A stretch of 64,000 nt of DNA from Peptoniphilus faecalis (GTDB lineage: Bacteria; Bacillota; Clostridia; Tissierellales; Peptoniphilaceae), in assembly GCF_012976305.1 (NCBI RefSeq), contig NZ_JABDSR010000007.1:89958-153957 (forward strand), written 5' to 3'. The translations under genes were made by a program, and so were the position numbers. Each line of letters begins with the position of its first letter. Positions within the stretch are counted from its first letter, which is position 1. The notes under the pieces are model-generated. The model saw only the letters and a list, made by a program, of their open reading frames with translations. It searched no databases and was not told the DNA's origin. This document shows positions 33,389 through 42,038 of this stretch, in pieces.

Positions 33389-34778
33389 CCAATTTCCCTC
33401 GATTCTTAAAAGATTTTAGTACATCATTTAATTTCCCTTCCGATGAAAAAAACTTTTGCATCTTTGGTGCAACTTCATGTTTTGAGAATAAAACAATCCT
33501 ATCACCAACTTGTAGAACTGTCTTTCCATTTGGAACTATCATTTTATTATTTCTCACTACAGCAATAATAAGGATTCCCTCTGGAAGATTTAATTCTTCA
33601 AGTGATTTGCCACAAACTAAATATTTTTCCTTTATAATTAATTCTGCACATTCAACTTGTCCATTTAACAAAAGATGAAGTGAAAGAGAGCTCTTTCCTC
33701 TGATTTCCTTTAACATTTCTGCAGCTGTTATATAGGAAGTATTGAAAACGGCATCTATGTCTAATTTATCTAAAATCTTGTCATAATTGGTTCTGGAAAT
33801 CTTTGCAACAGACTTATAAATTCCAGTTTGTTTTGCAACAAGACTCATAAGTAAATTTGCCTCGTCAATTCCAGTTGCTGCTACAAAGGCATCATAAGTG
33901 TGCAACATCTCTTCTTCAAGGATGCCTATGTCAGTTCCGTCTCCATTTATTATCTCTGCGTCTGGCACAATTTCCTTTAATTCAAGGCATCTCTCTCTAT
34001 TGATTTCTACAATTGTAACATTAATATTTTCTTTTAATAAAAGTATGGCAAGGTATAATCCAGTTTTCCCGCCTCCTAAAATCATTGTGCTTCTAAGAGA
34101 TCTAGTTTTTTTTACACCAGTATGTTCCTTGTCAAACAATTCTATATTTTCGGATTTTCCTGCTAAAATTATTACGTCGTTTTCTTCAAGGACTGTACGA
34201 CCATTTGGTATAATAGCATCACCATTTCTTGAAATCGCAGAAATCAAGAGATTGTTAATTTTTTCGATATCCATAATTCTTTTGCCACTAAAATTTGGAT
34301 CCTTTGCAATATTAAATTCAACAAGGGAAACTTTTCCGTCCGCAAATTCATCATAGTAAAGTTGGTATCTCTTCATGAGGTACTTTACAATGTACCTTGC
34401 CGTAGCATTGTCTGGATTAATAATTTTATCTATCTCAAGTTCCTTTGATATGAAATCCAAGTGTTTTCTATACTCGGGATCTCTAACTCTCGCTATGGCA
34501 TATTTTGCTCCAAGCTTTTTTGAAATTGTACAAACTATTACATTAGCCTCATCATTAGTAGTTGTTGCAATTACATAATCAAATAGAGATATATCAAGTT
34601 CTTCCAAAACTCCAAAATCAAGCGCATTTGCACAAATACTAAAAACGTCAAGAGAATTTGAAATATTTTCAATTACGTCCTCGTCATTATCTACTACTGT
34701 TACTTCGTAATTCTCACCTATTAGTGAAGCTGCAAGTCTATAACCTAATTTACCAGCACCTACAACTAAAGCCTTCAT
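33378..34778 (-). CDS. trkA: TrkA-type potassium channel regulator (first copy)
   Basis: 466 residues. Two complete RCK_N/RCK_C halves. Both glycine motifs are good: VVGAGKLGYRLAASLIG at the N terminus and ILGGGKTGLYLAILLLK near residue 232. C-terminal RCK_C halves each end in the pattern GDRIVLFSK or similar. It overlaps trkH by 11 bp, which argues that the two are made in a fixed ratio. It is probably the main nucleotide sensor of the pair. Confidence 0.93.
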   Translation of the reverse strand: MKALVVGAGKLGYRLAASLIGENYEVTVVDNDEDVIENISNSLDVFSICANALDFGVLEELDISLFDYVIATTTNDEANVIVCTISKKLGAKYAIARVRDPEYRKHLDFISKELEIDKIINPDNATARYIVKYLMKRYQLYYDEFADGKVSLVEFNIAKDPNFSGKRIMDIEKINNLLISAISRNGDAIIPNGRTVLEENDVIILAGKSENIELFDKEHTGVKKTRSLRSTMILGGGKTGLYLAILLLKENINVTIVEINRERCLELKEIVPDAEIINGDGTDIGILEEEMLHTYDAFVAATGIDEANLLMSLVAKQTGIYKSVAKISRTNYDKILDKLDIDAVFNTSYITAAEMLKEIRGKSSLSLHLLLNGQVECAELIIKEKYLVCGKSLEELNLPEGILIIAVVRNNKMIVPNGKTVLQVGDRIVLFSKHEVAPKMQKFFSSEGKLNDVLKSFKNRGKLDEL

Positions 34779-34786
34779 ATTTCCTC

Positions 34787-35935
34787 CTAAAAAATCGGAT
34801 CTAAAATTATTTCAAAATCATAGTCCTCATAAATTGATTTTAATTTATCAACTAGCTCTCTTTTCAGAGCCTCTTTTTCCTTCAAACTAGAAACAGCGTC
34901 GGCATTATAATCAATGTCGATGTATATTTTTTTATCTTCAAGCACTATATCGTGAAAAGAATAAACATTTAAACTTTCTCTAATAATTTTTTTAAGATCT
35001 TCTGAAACTGATTTAATTATGGCGCTACTGCTGCCCAGTGGATCAGCGTGAATAATTAGCTTGATTCCTAAAAGTTCAGATATTTCCCTTTCCACTTTAT
35101 CTACTATATTATGCGCCTCTTCAAGTGTCAAATTATAATCAAGAGCAGCATCAATTAATACAATTATGTTGTCTGGGCCAAAATCTGTTACCATCATATT
35201 ATGAACATTGGATATACCATCATAAGTTGAAACCTTTGACTTTATCTCGTGCTTAGTTTCTTCTGTAAGACCTCTACCCAATATAATTGAAATAGTTTCA
35301 TAAATTAGAGATAGTGCAGTGTATAAAATAAATAGTGCCACCAAAACTCCAACATAGCCATCTAAATTTTTTCCAGTAAATTTTTCTATAATTATAGAAA
35401 TAATTACCACAAGGGTAATAAGTGTGTCGCTAAGGGAATCCTTCTCCTGTGCCTTTAATGTTACCGAATCAATTTCCCTCGCCACATGAGAATAAAGGGA
35501 CGCTTGCCAAAATTTTATAAATACAGTTATTATTAATACCACAATTGTAGAACTTGGATATCTTATATCTATGGGATGCAAAATTTTTTCAACAGAAGTC
35601 CTCAAAAATTGAAAACCAACTGAAAGCACAATACCACTTACTACAAGTGATATTAAATACTCAAGCCTTCCGTGACCATAGGGATGATCTCTATCCCTTG
35701 GCTTTGAAGCAAGTTTTATCCCAAAAATTGAAATAATTGAACTAGCACAGTCCGTAATATTATTAACAGCATCAGACAATATGGAAATTGAACCTGTAAA
35801 AGTATATAAAATAACTTTTAAAAGGGCCGCAAATATATTTGACAATAGTCCAAGAATAGATGTCTCCTTTGCAATTTTCGCTCTATCGTAGCCATAGGCA
35901 TTAGTGCCCCTTTTTAAAATGAGTTTTGCTAACAT
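34787..35935 (-). CDS. Cation diffusion facilitator family exporter
   Basis: 382 residues. Six membrane helices with the metal motif SDAVNNITDCASS in helix 2 and the conserved HPYGHGRLEYL. The cytoplasmic domain (about 215-382) is longer than in basic CDF proteins. These proteins export Zn, Mn, Fe or Co in exchange for protons; specificity is not predictable from eye inspection. It sits 9 bp upstream of the trk genes, on the same strand. GGAGG precedes ATG 35935. Confidence 0.93.
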   Translation of the reverse strand: MLAKLILKRGTNAYGYDRAKIAKETSILGLLSNIFAALLKVILYTFTGSISILSDAVNNITDCASSIISIFGIKLASKPRDRDHPYGHGRLEYLISLVVSGIVLSVGFQFLRTSVEKILHPIDIRYPSSTIVVLIITVFIKFWQASLYSHVAREIDSVTLKAQEKDSLSDTLITLVVIISIIIEKFTGKNLDGYVGVLVALFILYTALSLIYETISIILGRGLTEETKHEIKSKVSTYDGISNVHNMMVTDFGPDNIIVLIDAALDYNLTLEEAHNIVDKVEREISELLGIKLIIHADPLGSSSAIIKSVSEDLKKIIRESLNVYSFHDIVLEDKKIYIDIDYNADAVSSLKEKEALKRELVDKLKSIYEDYDFEIILDPIF

Positions 35936-35952
35936 TTATCCTCCGTAAATAA

Positions 35953-35964
35953 AAACAGGCACAA
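35953..35964. terminator. Short hairpin flanked by A/T runs
   Basis: AGGCA-caa-TGCCT (on the plus strand) with A-run before and T-run after, so it could act either way. It lies 18 bp upstream of the CDF start. Confidence 0.4.
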
Positions 35965-36086
35965 TGCCTATTTTTAAAATTTTATTGTAATTATATTCAT
36001 TATAACACTGAAATATTAGTAATAAAAGAAAAGGATCAAGAATTCAAAAGCCAACTTCAATCTAATTTATAAAAATATTAATTAAA

Positions 36087-36136
36087 ACTTATAGGATTAT
36101 ATTTGCCCTCAATTCAAAATCCTATAAGTTTTTTTT
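36087..36136 (+). terminator. Long AT-rich hairpin with T-run, no obvious plus-strand gene
   Basis: ACTTATAGGATT pairs with AATCCTATAAGT, followed by TTTTTTTT on the plus strand. No gene on the plus strand ends nearby. It could be bidirectional, or end an unseen plus-strand RNA. Confidence 0.55.
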
Positions 36137-36142
36137 GCAAAA

Positions 36143-36170
36143 AATGTACCAAAGCATGCTCTGGTACATT
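36143..36170 (-). terminator. Terminator downstream of the DJ-1 family gene
   Basis: AATGTACCA pairs with TGGTACATT (loop GAGCATGCTT); on the minus strand TTTTTT follows. It lies 30 bp after the stop of the DJ-1-like gene. Confidence 0.8.
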
Positions 36171-36199
36171 AAAAATTATTTTATTCCTTTTATCAAAAA

Positions 36200-36766
36200 T
36201 CAAATAAATTTTTTAAGTTTATGAAGTAATAATCCTTCTGCAACTTCATCTGCCTTTTCCTTTGAGTCTAGTATCTCAACTAATTTTACTCCAAGTAAAA
36301 TTGCTAGAGCAGGTCCCATTGCTGTAATAATGTTTTTTTCAACGACTACTGCTTCATCTTGTGGATCTTTTACTTTAAGTCTATTTTCTACTCCTGGATA
36401 GCAGGTAAATTTGCCATCTTTTAAAATTCCTGCTGCATCTAGAACCTGTGGTCCTGCACAAATTGCGACAACTTTTCTCCCATTGTCGTTAAATAAATTT
36501 GTACATTCAACAACTTTTTTATCCTTCATTAAATTTGTGGCACCAGGTTGTCCTCCCGGAATGTACATCGCCCTATAATCTTCAATATTTATTTCATCAA
36601 AGATTTTGTCGGCGATGACCTTTACATCGTGAGTTCCTCTAACTTCATTTCTGTCAGTAATAGAAACTGTTTCAACTTTAAGATTAGCCCTTCTAAGCAC
36701 ATCTACAATAGTTAATGCTTCAATTTCTTCGAAACCATCCGCTAAAAATACCAATAAATCTTTCAT
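36200..36766 (-). CDS. DJ-1/PfpI family protein
   Basis: 188 residues. A flavodoxin-like fold with the nucleophilic cysteine in VAICAGPQVLDAAGIL, and the conserved acidic residue in LADGFEEIEALTIVDVLRRA. Members include glyoxalases, proteases and chaperone-like proteins; function is not fixed here. It is 9 bp after proC on the same strand, so the two form an operon. GGAGG precedes its ATG. Confidence 0.93.
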   Translation of the reverse strand: MKDLLVFLADGFEEIEALTIVDVLRRANLKVETVSITDRNEVRGTHDVKVIADKIFDEINIEDYRAMYIPGGQPGATNLMKDKKVVECTNLFNDNGRKVVAICAGPQVLDAAGILKDGKFTCYPGVENRLKVKDPQDEAVVVEKNIITAMGPALAILLGVKLVEILDSKEKADEVAEGLLLHKLKKFI

Positions 36767-36775
36767 AATGACCTC

Positions 36776-37540
36776 CTATTTATTCATAATAGAATCCACT
36801 GCATTTATAATTGCAGCTCTAAAACCATCCTTCTCCAAAGACTTTAATCCCTTAATAGTTGTACCGCCTGGTGTAGTAACTTGATCCTTTAACTCACCTG
36901 GATGAAGACCAGAAACTCTAACCATATTTGCAGATCCAGCCACAGCTTGTGAAATTACTCTATAAGCCACATCTCTCTTCATTCCATAAGATACTGCCGC
37001 ATCTGCTGCTGCCTCAATATACATATAGACATAAGCAGGCATACAACCGCAAACTGCTTCATAAATTTTTATATTTTTTTCTTCAACAATTTCAGTTTCT
37101 CCAAAGGAAGAGAAGATTTTTCTTAATTCCCTTAATTCTTCATCTGAAATATTTTTGCCTGGACAAATTCCTGTCATTGAATTTAAAATTTTCGCAGGTG
37201 TATTTGGCATTGCCATCAAAAGTTTTTTCCCTGGCAATTTTTCTTCTAATTTTTTTAAATCGTAACTTGATGTAACGGAAATTATTATTTGATTTTCTAC
37301 GCTTTCCTTAATTTTATCCAACAATTCGTCATAAGCATAGGGCTTAACTGTAAGAATTACTGCATCAGCATTTTTCACTACATCCACCTCTGACTCGACA
37401 ATATTTGCCCTCTCAAAACCCTTAAATTCATCTCTTTTGTCTTTATTTATATCATATAGAAAAGTTTCTATATTATTATCTAAAAGACCCTGTGCCATGG
37501 CAGACCCCATATTGCCAAGACCTACTATTCCCATCTTCAT
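36776..37540 (-). CDS. proC: Pyrroline-5-carboxylate reductase
   Basis: About 254 residues. The last step of proline synthesis. The Rossmann motif is MGIVGLGNMGSAMAQGLL; the C-terminal signature is SGLHPGELKDQVTTPGGTTIKGL. I use ATG 37540 because AAGGAG lies upstream at good spacing; a GTG at 37549 overlaps that site. The gene precedes the DJ-1-like gene. No other proline genes are nearby. Confidence 0.95.
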   Translation of the reverse strand: MKMGIVGLGNMGSAMAQGLLDNNIETFLYDINKDKRDEFKGFERANIVESEVDVVKNADAVILTVKPYAYDELLDKIKESVENQIIISVTSSYDLKKLEEKLPGKKLLMAMPNTPAKILNSMTGICPGKNISDEELRELRKIFSSFGETEIVEEKNIKIYEAVCGCMPAYVYMYIEAAADAAVSYGMKRDVAYRVISQAVAGSANMVRVSGLHPGELKDQVTTPGGTTIKGLKSLEKDGFRAAIINAVDSIMNK

Positions 37541-37618
37541 TACAACCACTCCTTAATTAGATTATACACGATATTATTTAATTTTTCATTTATGTGCTAT
37601 AATTAATTAGGTGATTTT

Positions 37619-38179
37619 ATGAAAAATATTTCTTTGTTAAAATTATTTTTAACATTTTTTAAAATAAATGCCATAACTTTTGGTGGCGGATATACTATTG
37701 TACCTGTTATAAAGGATATTTTTGTTTCTGACTTAGAACTAATAGATGAAGATGATATGATGGACATAGTTGCCATTTCTCAAGGTGGACCTGGTGCCAT
37801 GGCAATTTCTTGTTCAGTCTTAACTGGGTATTACTTAAGGGGTCCTATTGGTGCTATAACTTGTCTAATTGCATCCTCTCTTCCCTGTTTGATAATTTTA
37901 TCTATAATTTCAAATTTTTATCAAGAATTTAAAACTAACTTTTATATAAAGGCAGCTCTTGAAGGCATTAGTGGAATAATATCCGCAGTTTTATTTATTA
38001 CAGTTTTTCGCATGGGAATTTCTTCCTACAAAAAAAATTCAAAATTTAGCGTCGTAATGATTGTACTGGTATTTTTAGTTGCTTTCTTTACAAAGATTAA
38101 CACGGGACTAATTATTCTATTATGTGCAATAGCCGGAATTTCTTATTTTAGTGTAATGGAGAGATACAAAAATGTTTGA
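37619..38179 (+). CDS. Chromate transporter family protein, half 1
   Basis: 186 residues. A single CHR domain with the motif FGGGYTIVPVIKDIF near residue 22 and SQGGPGAMAIS; about five or six membrane helices. Short CHR proteins act as pairs of opposite topology. It overlaps the next gene by 8 bp, as expected for a two-subunit carrier. Substrate may be chromate, sulfate or another anion. AGGTGA precedes ATG 37619. Confidence 0.92.
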   Translation: MKNISLLKLFLTFFKINAITFGGGYTIVPVIKDIFVSDLELIDEDDMMDIVAISQGGPGAMAISCSVLTGYYLRGPIGAITCLIASSLPCLIILSIISNFYQEFKTNFYIKAALEGISGIISAVLFITVFRMGISSYKKNSKFSVVMIVLVFLVAFFTKINTGLIILLCAIAGISYFSVMERYKNV

Positions 38180-38729
38180 TTTATTTTTAATTTTCTTTAA
38201 AATCGGATGCTTTGCCTTTGGCGGAGGCTACGCAGTAATACCTTTAATTTCAAAATATGTTGTAGAAGAAAACGCCTGGATAAACACCAGAGAATTTATA
38301 GATTTAATTTCAATCTCACAAATGACCCCAGGACCTATCGCCATAAATTCTGCAACTTTCGTTGGACAAAATGTACACGGAATAATTGGATCAATTATTG
38401 CAACTACAGGTTTTGTACTTCCTCAATTCGTTTTGATGACGATTCTAGGTTACTTTTTATTTAGCAAGGACAAAAAATTTAAAATTATGGATTACTCCCT
38501 TCTTGGAATAAAGGCAGGAGTTGTATCACTAATTTTTATAACTACTCTAAAATTATTCAAGTCCTCAGTTTTCCCAGAGGGAATTAAACTCGAAGGCATG
38601 AGCATAGCCGCACTGATTTCCTTTGTACTTGGTTTTATCCTCTATCTAAAAAAAGTAGACCTATTTAAGTTAATAGGTCTTGGTGCAATAATTGGCATCG
38701 TAGTAAAACTTTCCTTAAATTATATTTAA
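38172..38729 (+). CDS. Chromate transporter family protein, half 2
   Basis: 185 residues. Second CHR domain with FGGGYAVIPLISKYV and SQMTPGPIAINSATFVG. About six membrane helices. It partners with the protein ending at 38179. A terminator-like hairpin follows at 38737-38790. Confidence 0.92.
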   Translation: MFDLFLIFFKIGCFAFGGGYAVIPLISKYVVEENAWINTREFIDLISISQMTPGPIAINSATFVGQNVHGIIGSIIATTGFVLPQFVLMTILGYFLFSKDKKFKIMDYSLLGIKAGVVSLIFITTLKLFKSSVFPEGIKLEGMSIAALISFVLGFILYLKKVDLFKLIGLGAIIGIVVKLSLNYI

Positions 38730-38736
38730 AAATGAT

Positions 38737-38790
38737 GGTGGTGTTGCAAAATAGATAATTCTATTCTGCACATCACTTTTTTTTAATAAG
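38737..38790 (+). terminator. Imperfect terminator after the chromate transporter pair
   Basis: GTGGTGTTGCA pairs imperfectly with TGCACATCAC; the loop includes TAGATAATTCTA, a smaller stem, and the T-run TTTTTTTT follows. Confidence 0.65.
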
Positions 38791-38799
38791 GATTCTTCA

Positions 38800-39175
38800 C
38801 TAAAATAAACAATACTCTATTAACTTTTTATTTTTTAACTTTTCAATCCACTCTCTCAAAATAGCATTATAGCCATAAATTATTCCAGCAAGTCTACCTG
38901 TAATAGCTGTAGTTGTGTCTGTATCATCTCCAAGGTTTACTGTTTTTAGAAGGGATCTTTATAATTATTAGTGTTTAATATGCACCACAAAGAAGCGTCC
39001 AAAGTATGATATGCGAAGCCAGCCTATTTAACTTAGTCTATACTTTTATTTCCTACATTTAATTTTTCGCCTTTAATTAAATTCCTCGCAATATGCACAT
39101 AATTTACGCAAGCTTTTCATGAAATTTCATGAACATGAGTAATACTAGAAACTTCTTTTATTTTTTCATTACTAA
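38800..39175 (-). pseudogene. ADP-ribosylglycohydrolase pseudogene (DraG family)
   Basis: Read on the minus strand, pieces of one protein appear in order: FSNEKIKEVSSITHVHEIS (stop), KACVNYVHIARNLIKGEK (stop, stop), GFAYHTLDASLWCILNTNNY, then a frameshift, then KTVNLGDDTDTTTAITGRLA, ending at TAG 38802-38800. The GDDTDT metal-binding motif and the ITHxH motif identify the family, which removes ADP-ribose from proteins or small molecules. At least three stops and one frameshift break it, and the N-terminal part beyond about 39,200 is not readable. The remainder of 39,176-39,305 shows no gene. Confidence 0.85.
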
Positions 39176-39305
39176 AAAGAAAAAAGTTGCTCCAATAAAA
39201 ATAGCATGGCAGAAAAATCTTCTTTTACGCAAACTTATATACAGTTTACATAACTCTCTATTATCTAAAAGTATTATTATGTGTTTTAAAAATCAATTAT
39301 TCCCT

Positions 39306-41285
39306 TTATTTTTCTAAAACTATTTTTGTATAAACTTTTTCTGCAAATTTGTAAATTATCAAATAGAAAATCATATAAATTATAAATACAAAAATCATTG
39401 ATTTTATAAATAATTTTGTATTCATAAGCCCTACCAACATTAAAAATTTTTGCAATATTGGCAGAGCAAAGCTTGTGTGAACTATACAAAAAACTATTGG
39501 GAGAAATAGAAGTATCAACATTTGTTTTTCTATAGATTTTTTTGCTTCAAATTCTCTTAATCCAAGTTTTTCTAAAATTTTAAATCTTTCAATATCTTCA
39601 TATCCTTCTGTTAAAAACTTGTAATATATAGCAAGACCCATTGTTATTAAAAATGCAATAGAAAGAAGTATTCCGACAAAGAATATTACTCCATAATAGC
39701 TTAAAAATTCCATTTTTGTTGCATCTCTATCGATTATAGTGAGTTTTTGATTGGGATCAACTTTTAAATCATCTATGTGTTCGCTTAAATAATTTTTAAA
39801 ATCCTCTGGAAATTCTCCTCTTATTAAGGTTTTTACTTCAGGTTTTAGTTCTATATTACTTCCTTCAAGCTTTAATTTCTTTAAAAGTCCATATGCTCTT
39901 TCATAATCTCTAGCTATTATTTTGTTTTTTTCAAAAACTGTTATTACAGTTTCTAAGGGAATATCATTTTCTTCATTAGATATTACCCTAGCACTATATC
40001 CCAAACTTTTTATAAATTCTTCGTTATTGTCTTCTTTAAAATAAATAAAATCCTTACCTTTAAAATCTAATTTCGTGTCGGGAGTATAAATTATGTCCAA
40101 TACAATAAAATCTTCTTTGAAATTTACCCCTACCTCTTCTCCATTATTTAAAACTCTTAATTTATTTCTATCCCTTATCAAAGGAATAGACCACTCAAAT
40201 GTTGTTGAACTTTCTCCTTTAATATTATTCTCAATTAATAAATTGTTAATATTATTTCTATACTGCTCTATTTTTTCTATCTTTAATGATTCTGCATCTG
40301 TTTCTATAGTATAAGGTGCCGGAAATAATCTATTGGTAATATCACCAATGCCCAAATATAAACTTATGCCTGATGTCAAAACTATTGTAAAGGCTGTGGA
40401 TAAAATTGCAATATTTGCAAGAGATTTTGAATTATTTTTAACTCTATATAAAAGTCCGGATATTGCAAAAAAATTTTCTTTCTTATAATAAAATTTTTTA
40501 TTATTTTTTAATATTTCAAGCACTAAGCTTACTATTGCAGAAAATGCAAAATAAGTTCCAATTATAACTAAAATAGCTGCAAGAAAGAATTTTAAAAAAG
40601 CTTGCATTGGATTCTTTGTAGTCAAACTAATTGTATAACCTGTTCCAATAAAAATTATTCCCAATAGTGCAATTAGTTTTATAAATTTATTTTTCCTCTC
40701 TCCAGCTTTTGATTCCTTTACCAAGGCAATTGGAGAATAATTTTTCATTTTTATAATTTGAATTAAGTATACAAGTGTTAAAATTAAAATAAATATAAGA
40801 GCGACAACAAATACTGCATAAAAATTGTTAAAAAATCCTTCATTAAAAATATTTATTGAAAGATTTGTTACTTTTACAAAAATCCCAAGGGACAATTTAT
40901 ACAAAACAAGACTTAAAATACTCGCTGGCACTACAGAAAAAATAATGATATATATAATTTCACAAAACAAAATTATTCTAAGATGCTTTTTCTCAAGACC
41001 TAGTATTAAATAAAGCCCCTGCTCCTTTAGCTTTCTTTTTTGAATAAAAGAATAAACCGATGAAAGCATTATAAATGAAAAAATCGACAAAATTATGAAT
41101 CCTAATGAAAGGATGGACTTCATCGTTGCCATTCCACCTGCTTGTGCCAGTGACTTATCTAAGAAAAGACTTAAACAAACTGAACATGTTACCATTAAAA
41201 AAATTACAGTTCCAATAAAAGGCATGAAAATTTTTTTATTTCTTTTAATTCCTGAAAGGGCAAGTCTATAATAAAGTGATTTCAT
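39306..41285 (-). CDS. BceB-like ABC transporter permease (FtsX family)
   Basis: About 659 residues. An FtsX-type permease: one N-terminal helix, three more, a pair, then a large extracellular segment between about 330 and 530, and a final three-helix bundle. This architecture matches BceB/VraG-type peptide-antibiotic detoxification permeases. I use ATG 41285 because AAAGGAAC precedes it; a longer frame from 41387 would overlap the ATPase gene. It partners with the ATPase at 41290-42036 and is probably sensed with the kinase at 43415. Confidence 0.9.
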   Translation of the reverse strand: MKSLYYRLALSGIKRNKKIFMPFIGTVIFLMVTCSVCLSLFLDKSLAQAGGMATMKSILSLGFIILSIFSFIMLSSVYSFIQKRKLKEQGLYLILGLEKKHLRIILFCEIIYIIIFSVVPASILSLVLYKLSLGIFVKVTNLSINIFNEGFFNNFYAVFVVALIFILILTLVYLIQIIKMKNYSPIALVKESKAGERKNKFIKLIALLGIIFIGTGYTISLTTKNPMQAFLKFFLAAILVIIGTYFAFSAIVSLVLEILKNNKKFYYKKENFFAISGLLYRVKNNSKSLANIAILSTAFTIVLTSGISLYLGIGDITNRLFPAPYTIETDAESLKIEKIEQYRNNINNLLIENNIKGESSTTFEWSIPLIRDRNKLRVLNNGEEVGVNFKEDFIVLDIIYTPDTKLDFKGKDFIYFKEDNNEEFIKSLGYSARVISNEENDIPLETVITVFEKNKIIARDYERAYGLLKKLKLEGSNIELKPEVKTLIRGEFPEDFKNYLSEHIDDLKVDPNQKLTIIDRDATKMEFLSYYGVIFFVGILLSIAFLITMGLAIYYKFLTEGYEDIERFKILEKLGLREFEAKKSIEKQMLILLFLPIVFCIVHTSFALPILQKFLMLVGLMNTKLFIKSMIFVFIIYMIFYLIIYKFAEKVYTKIVLEK

Positions 41286-41289
41286 TCTA

Positions 41290-42036
41290 TCAGTTCCTTT
41301 GTAGCATTTGCATTGTATCTGCAATTTTCTTTTGCATATCCATAGAAGATCTGTCGCCACTATAAATTTGATGATAAATTTTTCCATCTTTAATAAATAA
41401 AACTCTTTTTGCCTCTGAAGCTGCCAAAATCGAATGAGTTACCATAAGTATAGTTTGTCCATCTTGATTTAAGTTTTTAAAAACTTTCAAAAGTTCTTTT
41501 GTACTATTGCTATCTAGGGCACCTGTGGGTTCATCTGCTAGTATTATTTTCGGTTTTGTAATAAGAGCCCTTGCTATGGCAACTCTTTGCTTTTGACCTC
41601 CACTTATTTCATAGGGATATTTATTTAATAATTCCTCAATGTTTAACTTTTTTACAATTTTTAACAATTTTTCTTCCATTACAGAAATTTTTTCATCTGC
41701 CAAAACTAAGGGCAATAAGATATTTTCTTTAACAGTAAAAGTATCAAGAAGGTTAAAATCTTGAAATACAAATCCTAAATTTTCTCTTCTAAACTTTGCC
41801 ATTTCACTGTCTTTTATTTCTGATAAATTCTTGCCCTTTAAAAAGACATTTCCAGAAGTTGGTCTGTCAAGTAATGCCAATAGGTTTAACAAAGTTGTCT
41901 TTCCACTTCCCGATTCGCCCATTATGGCAATATATTCACCCGATTCGACAGTAAAATTTATTGATTTTAGAGCCTCAACTTCATTCCCGCCAAATCGACT
42001 TTTATATATTTTTTTAATGTTTTGAACTTCTAGCAT
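41290..42036 (-). CDS. BceA-like ABC transporter ATPase
   Basis: 248 residues. Walker A MGESGSGKTTLLN, Q-loop VFQDFNLLDTF, signature ISGGQKQRVAIARAL, Walker B IILADEPTGALDS and H-loop MVTHS. It belongs to the FtsE/MacB/BceA branch. It ends 5 bp before the permease start and follows the esterase-like gene by 2 bp, so all three are one operon. Confidence 0.96.
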   Translation of the reverse strand: MLEVQNIKKIYKSRFGGNEVEALKSINFTVESGEYIAIMGESGSGKTTLLNLLALLDRPTSGNVFLKGKNLSEIKDSEMAKFRRENLGFVFQDFNLLDTFTVKENILLPLVLADEKISVMEEKLLKIVKKLNIEELLNKYPYEISGGQKQRVAIARALITKPKIILADEPTGALDSNSTKELLKVFKNLNQDGQTILMVTHSILAASEAKRVLFIKDGKIYHQIYSGDRSSMDMQKKIADTMQMLQRN

Positions 42037-42038
42037 AA

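Noticed and set aside
33898..34356. 152-codon plus-strand frame in the trkA gene
   Set aside because: Antisense shadow; the trkA frame has clear RCK motifs.
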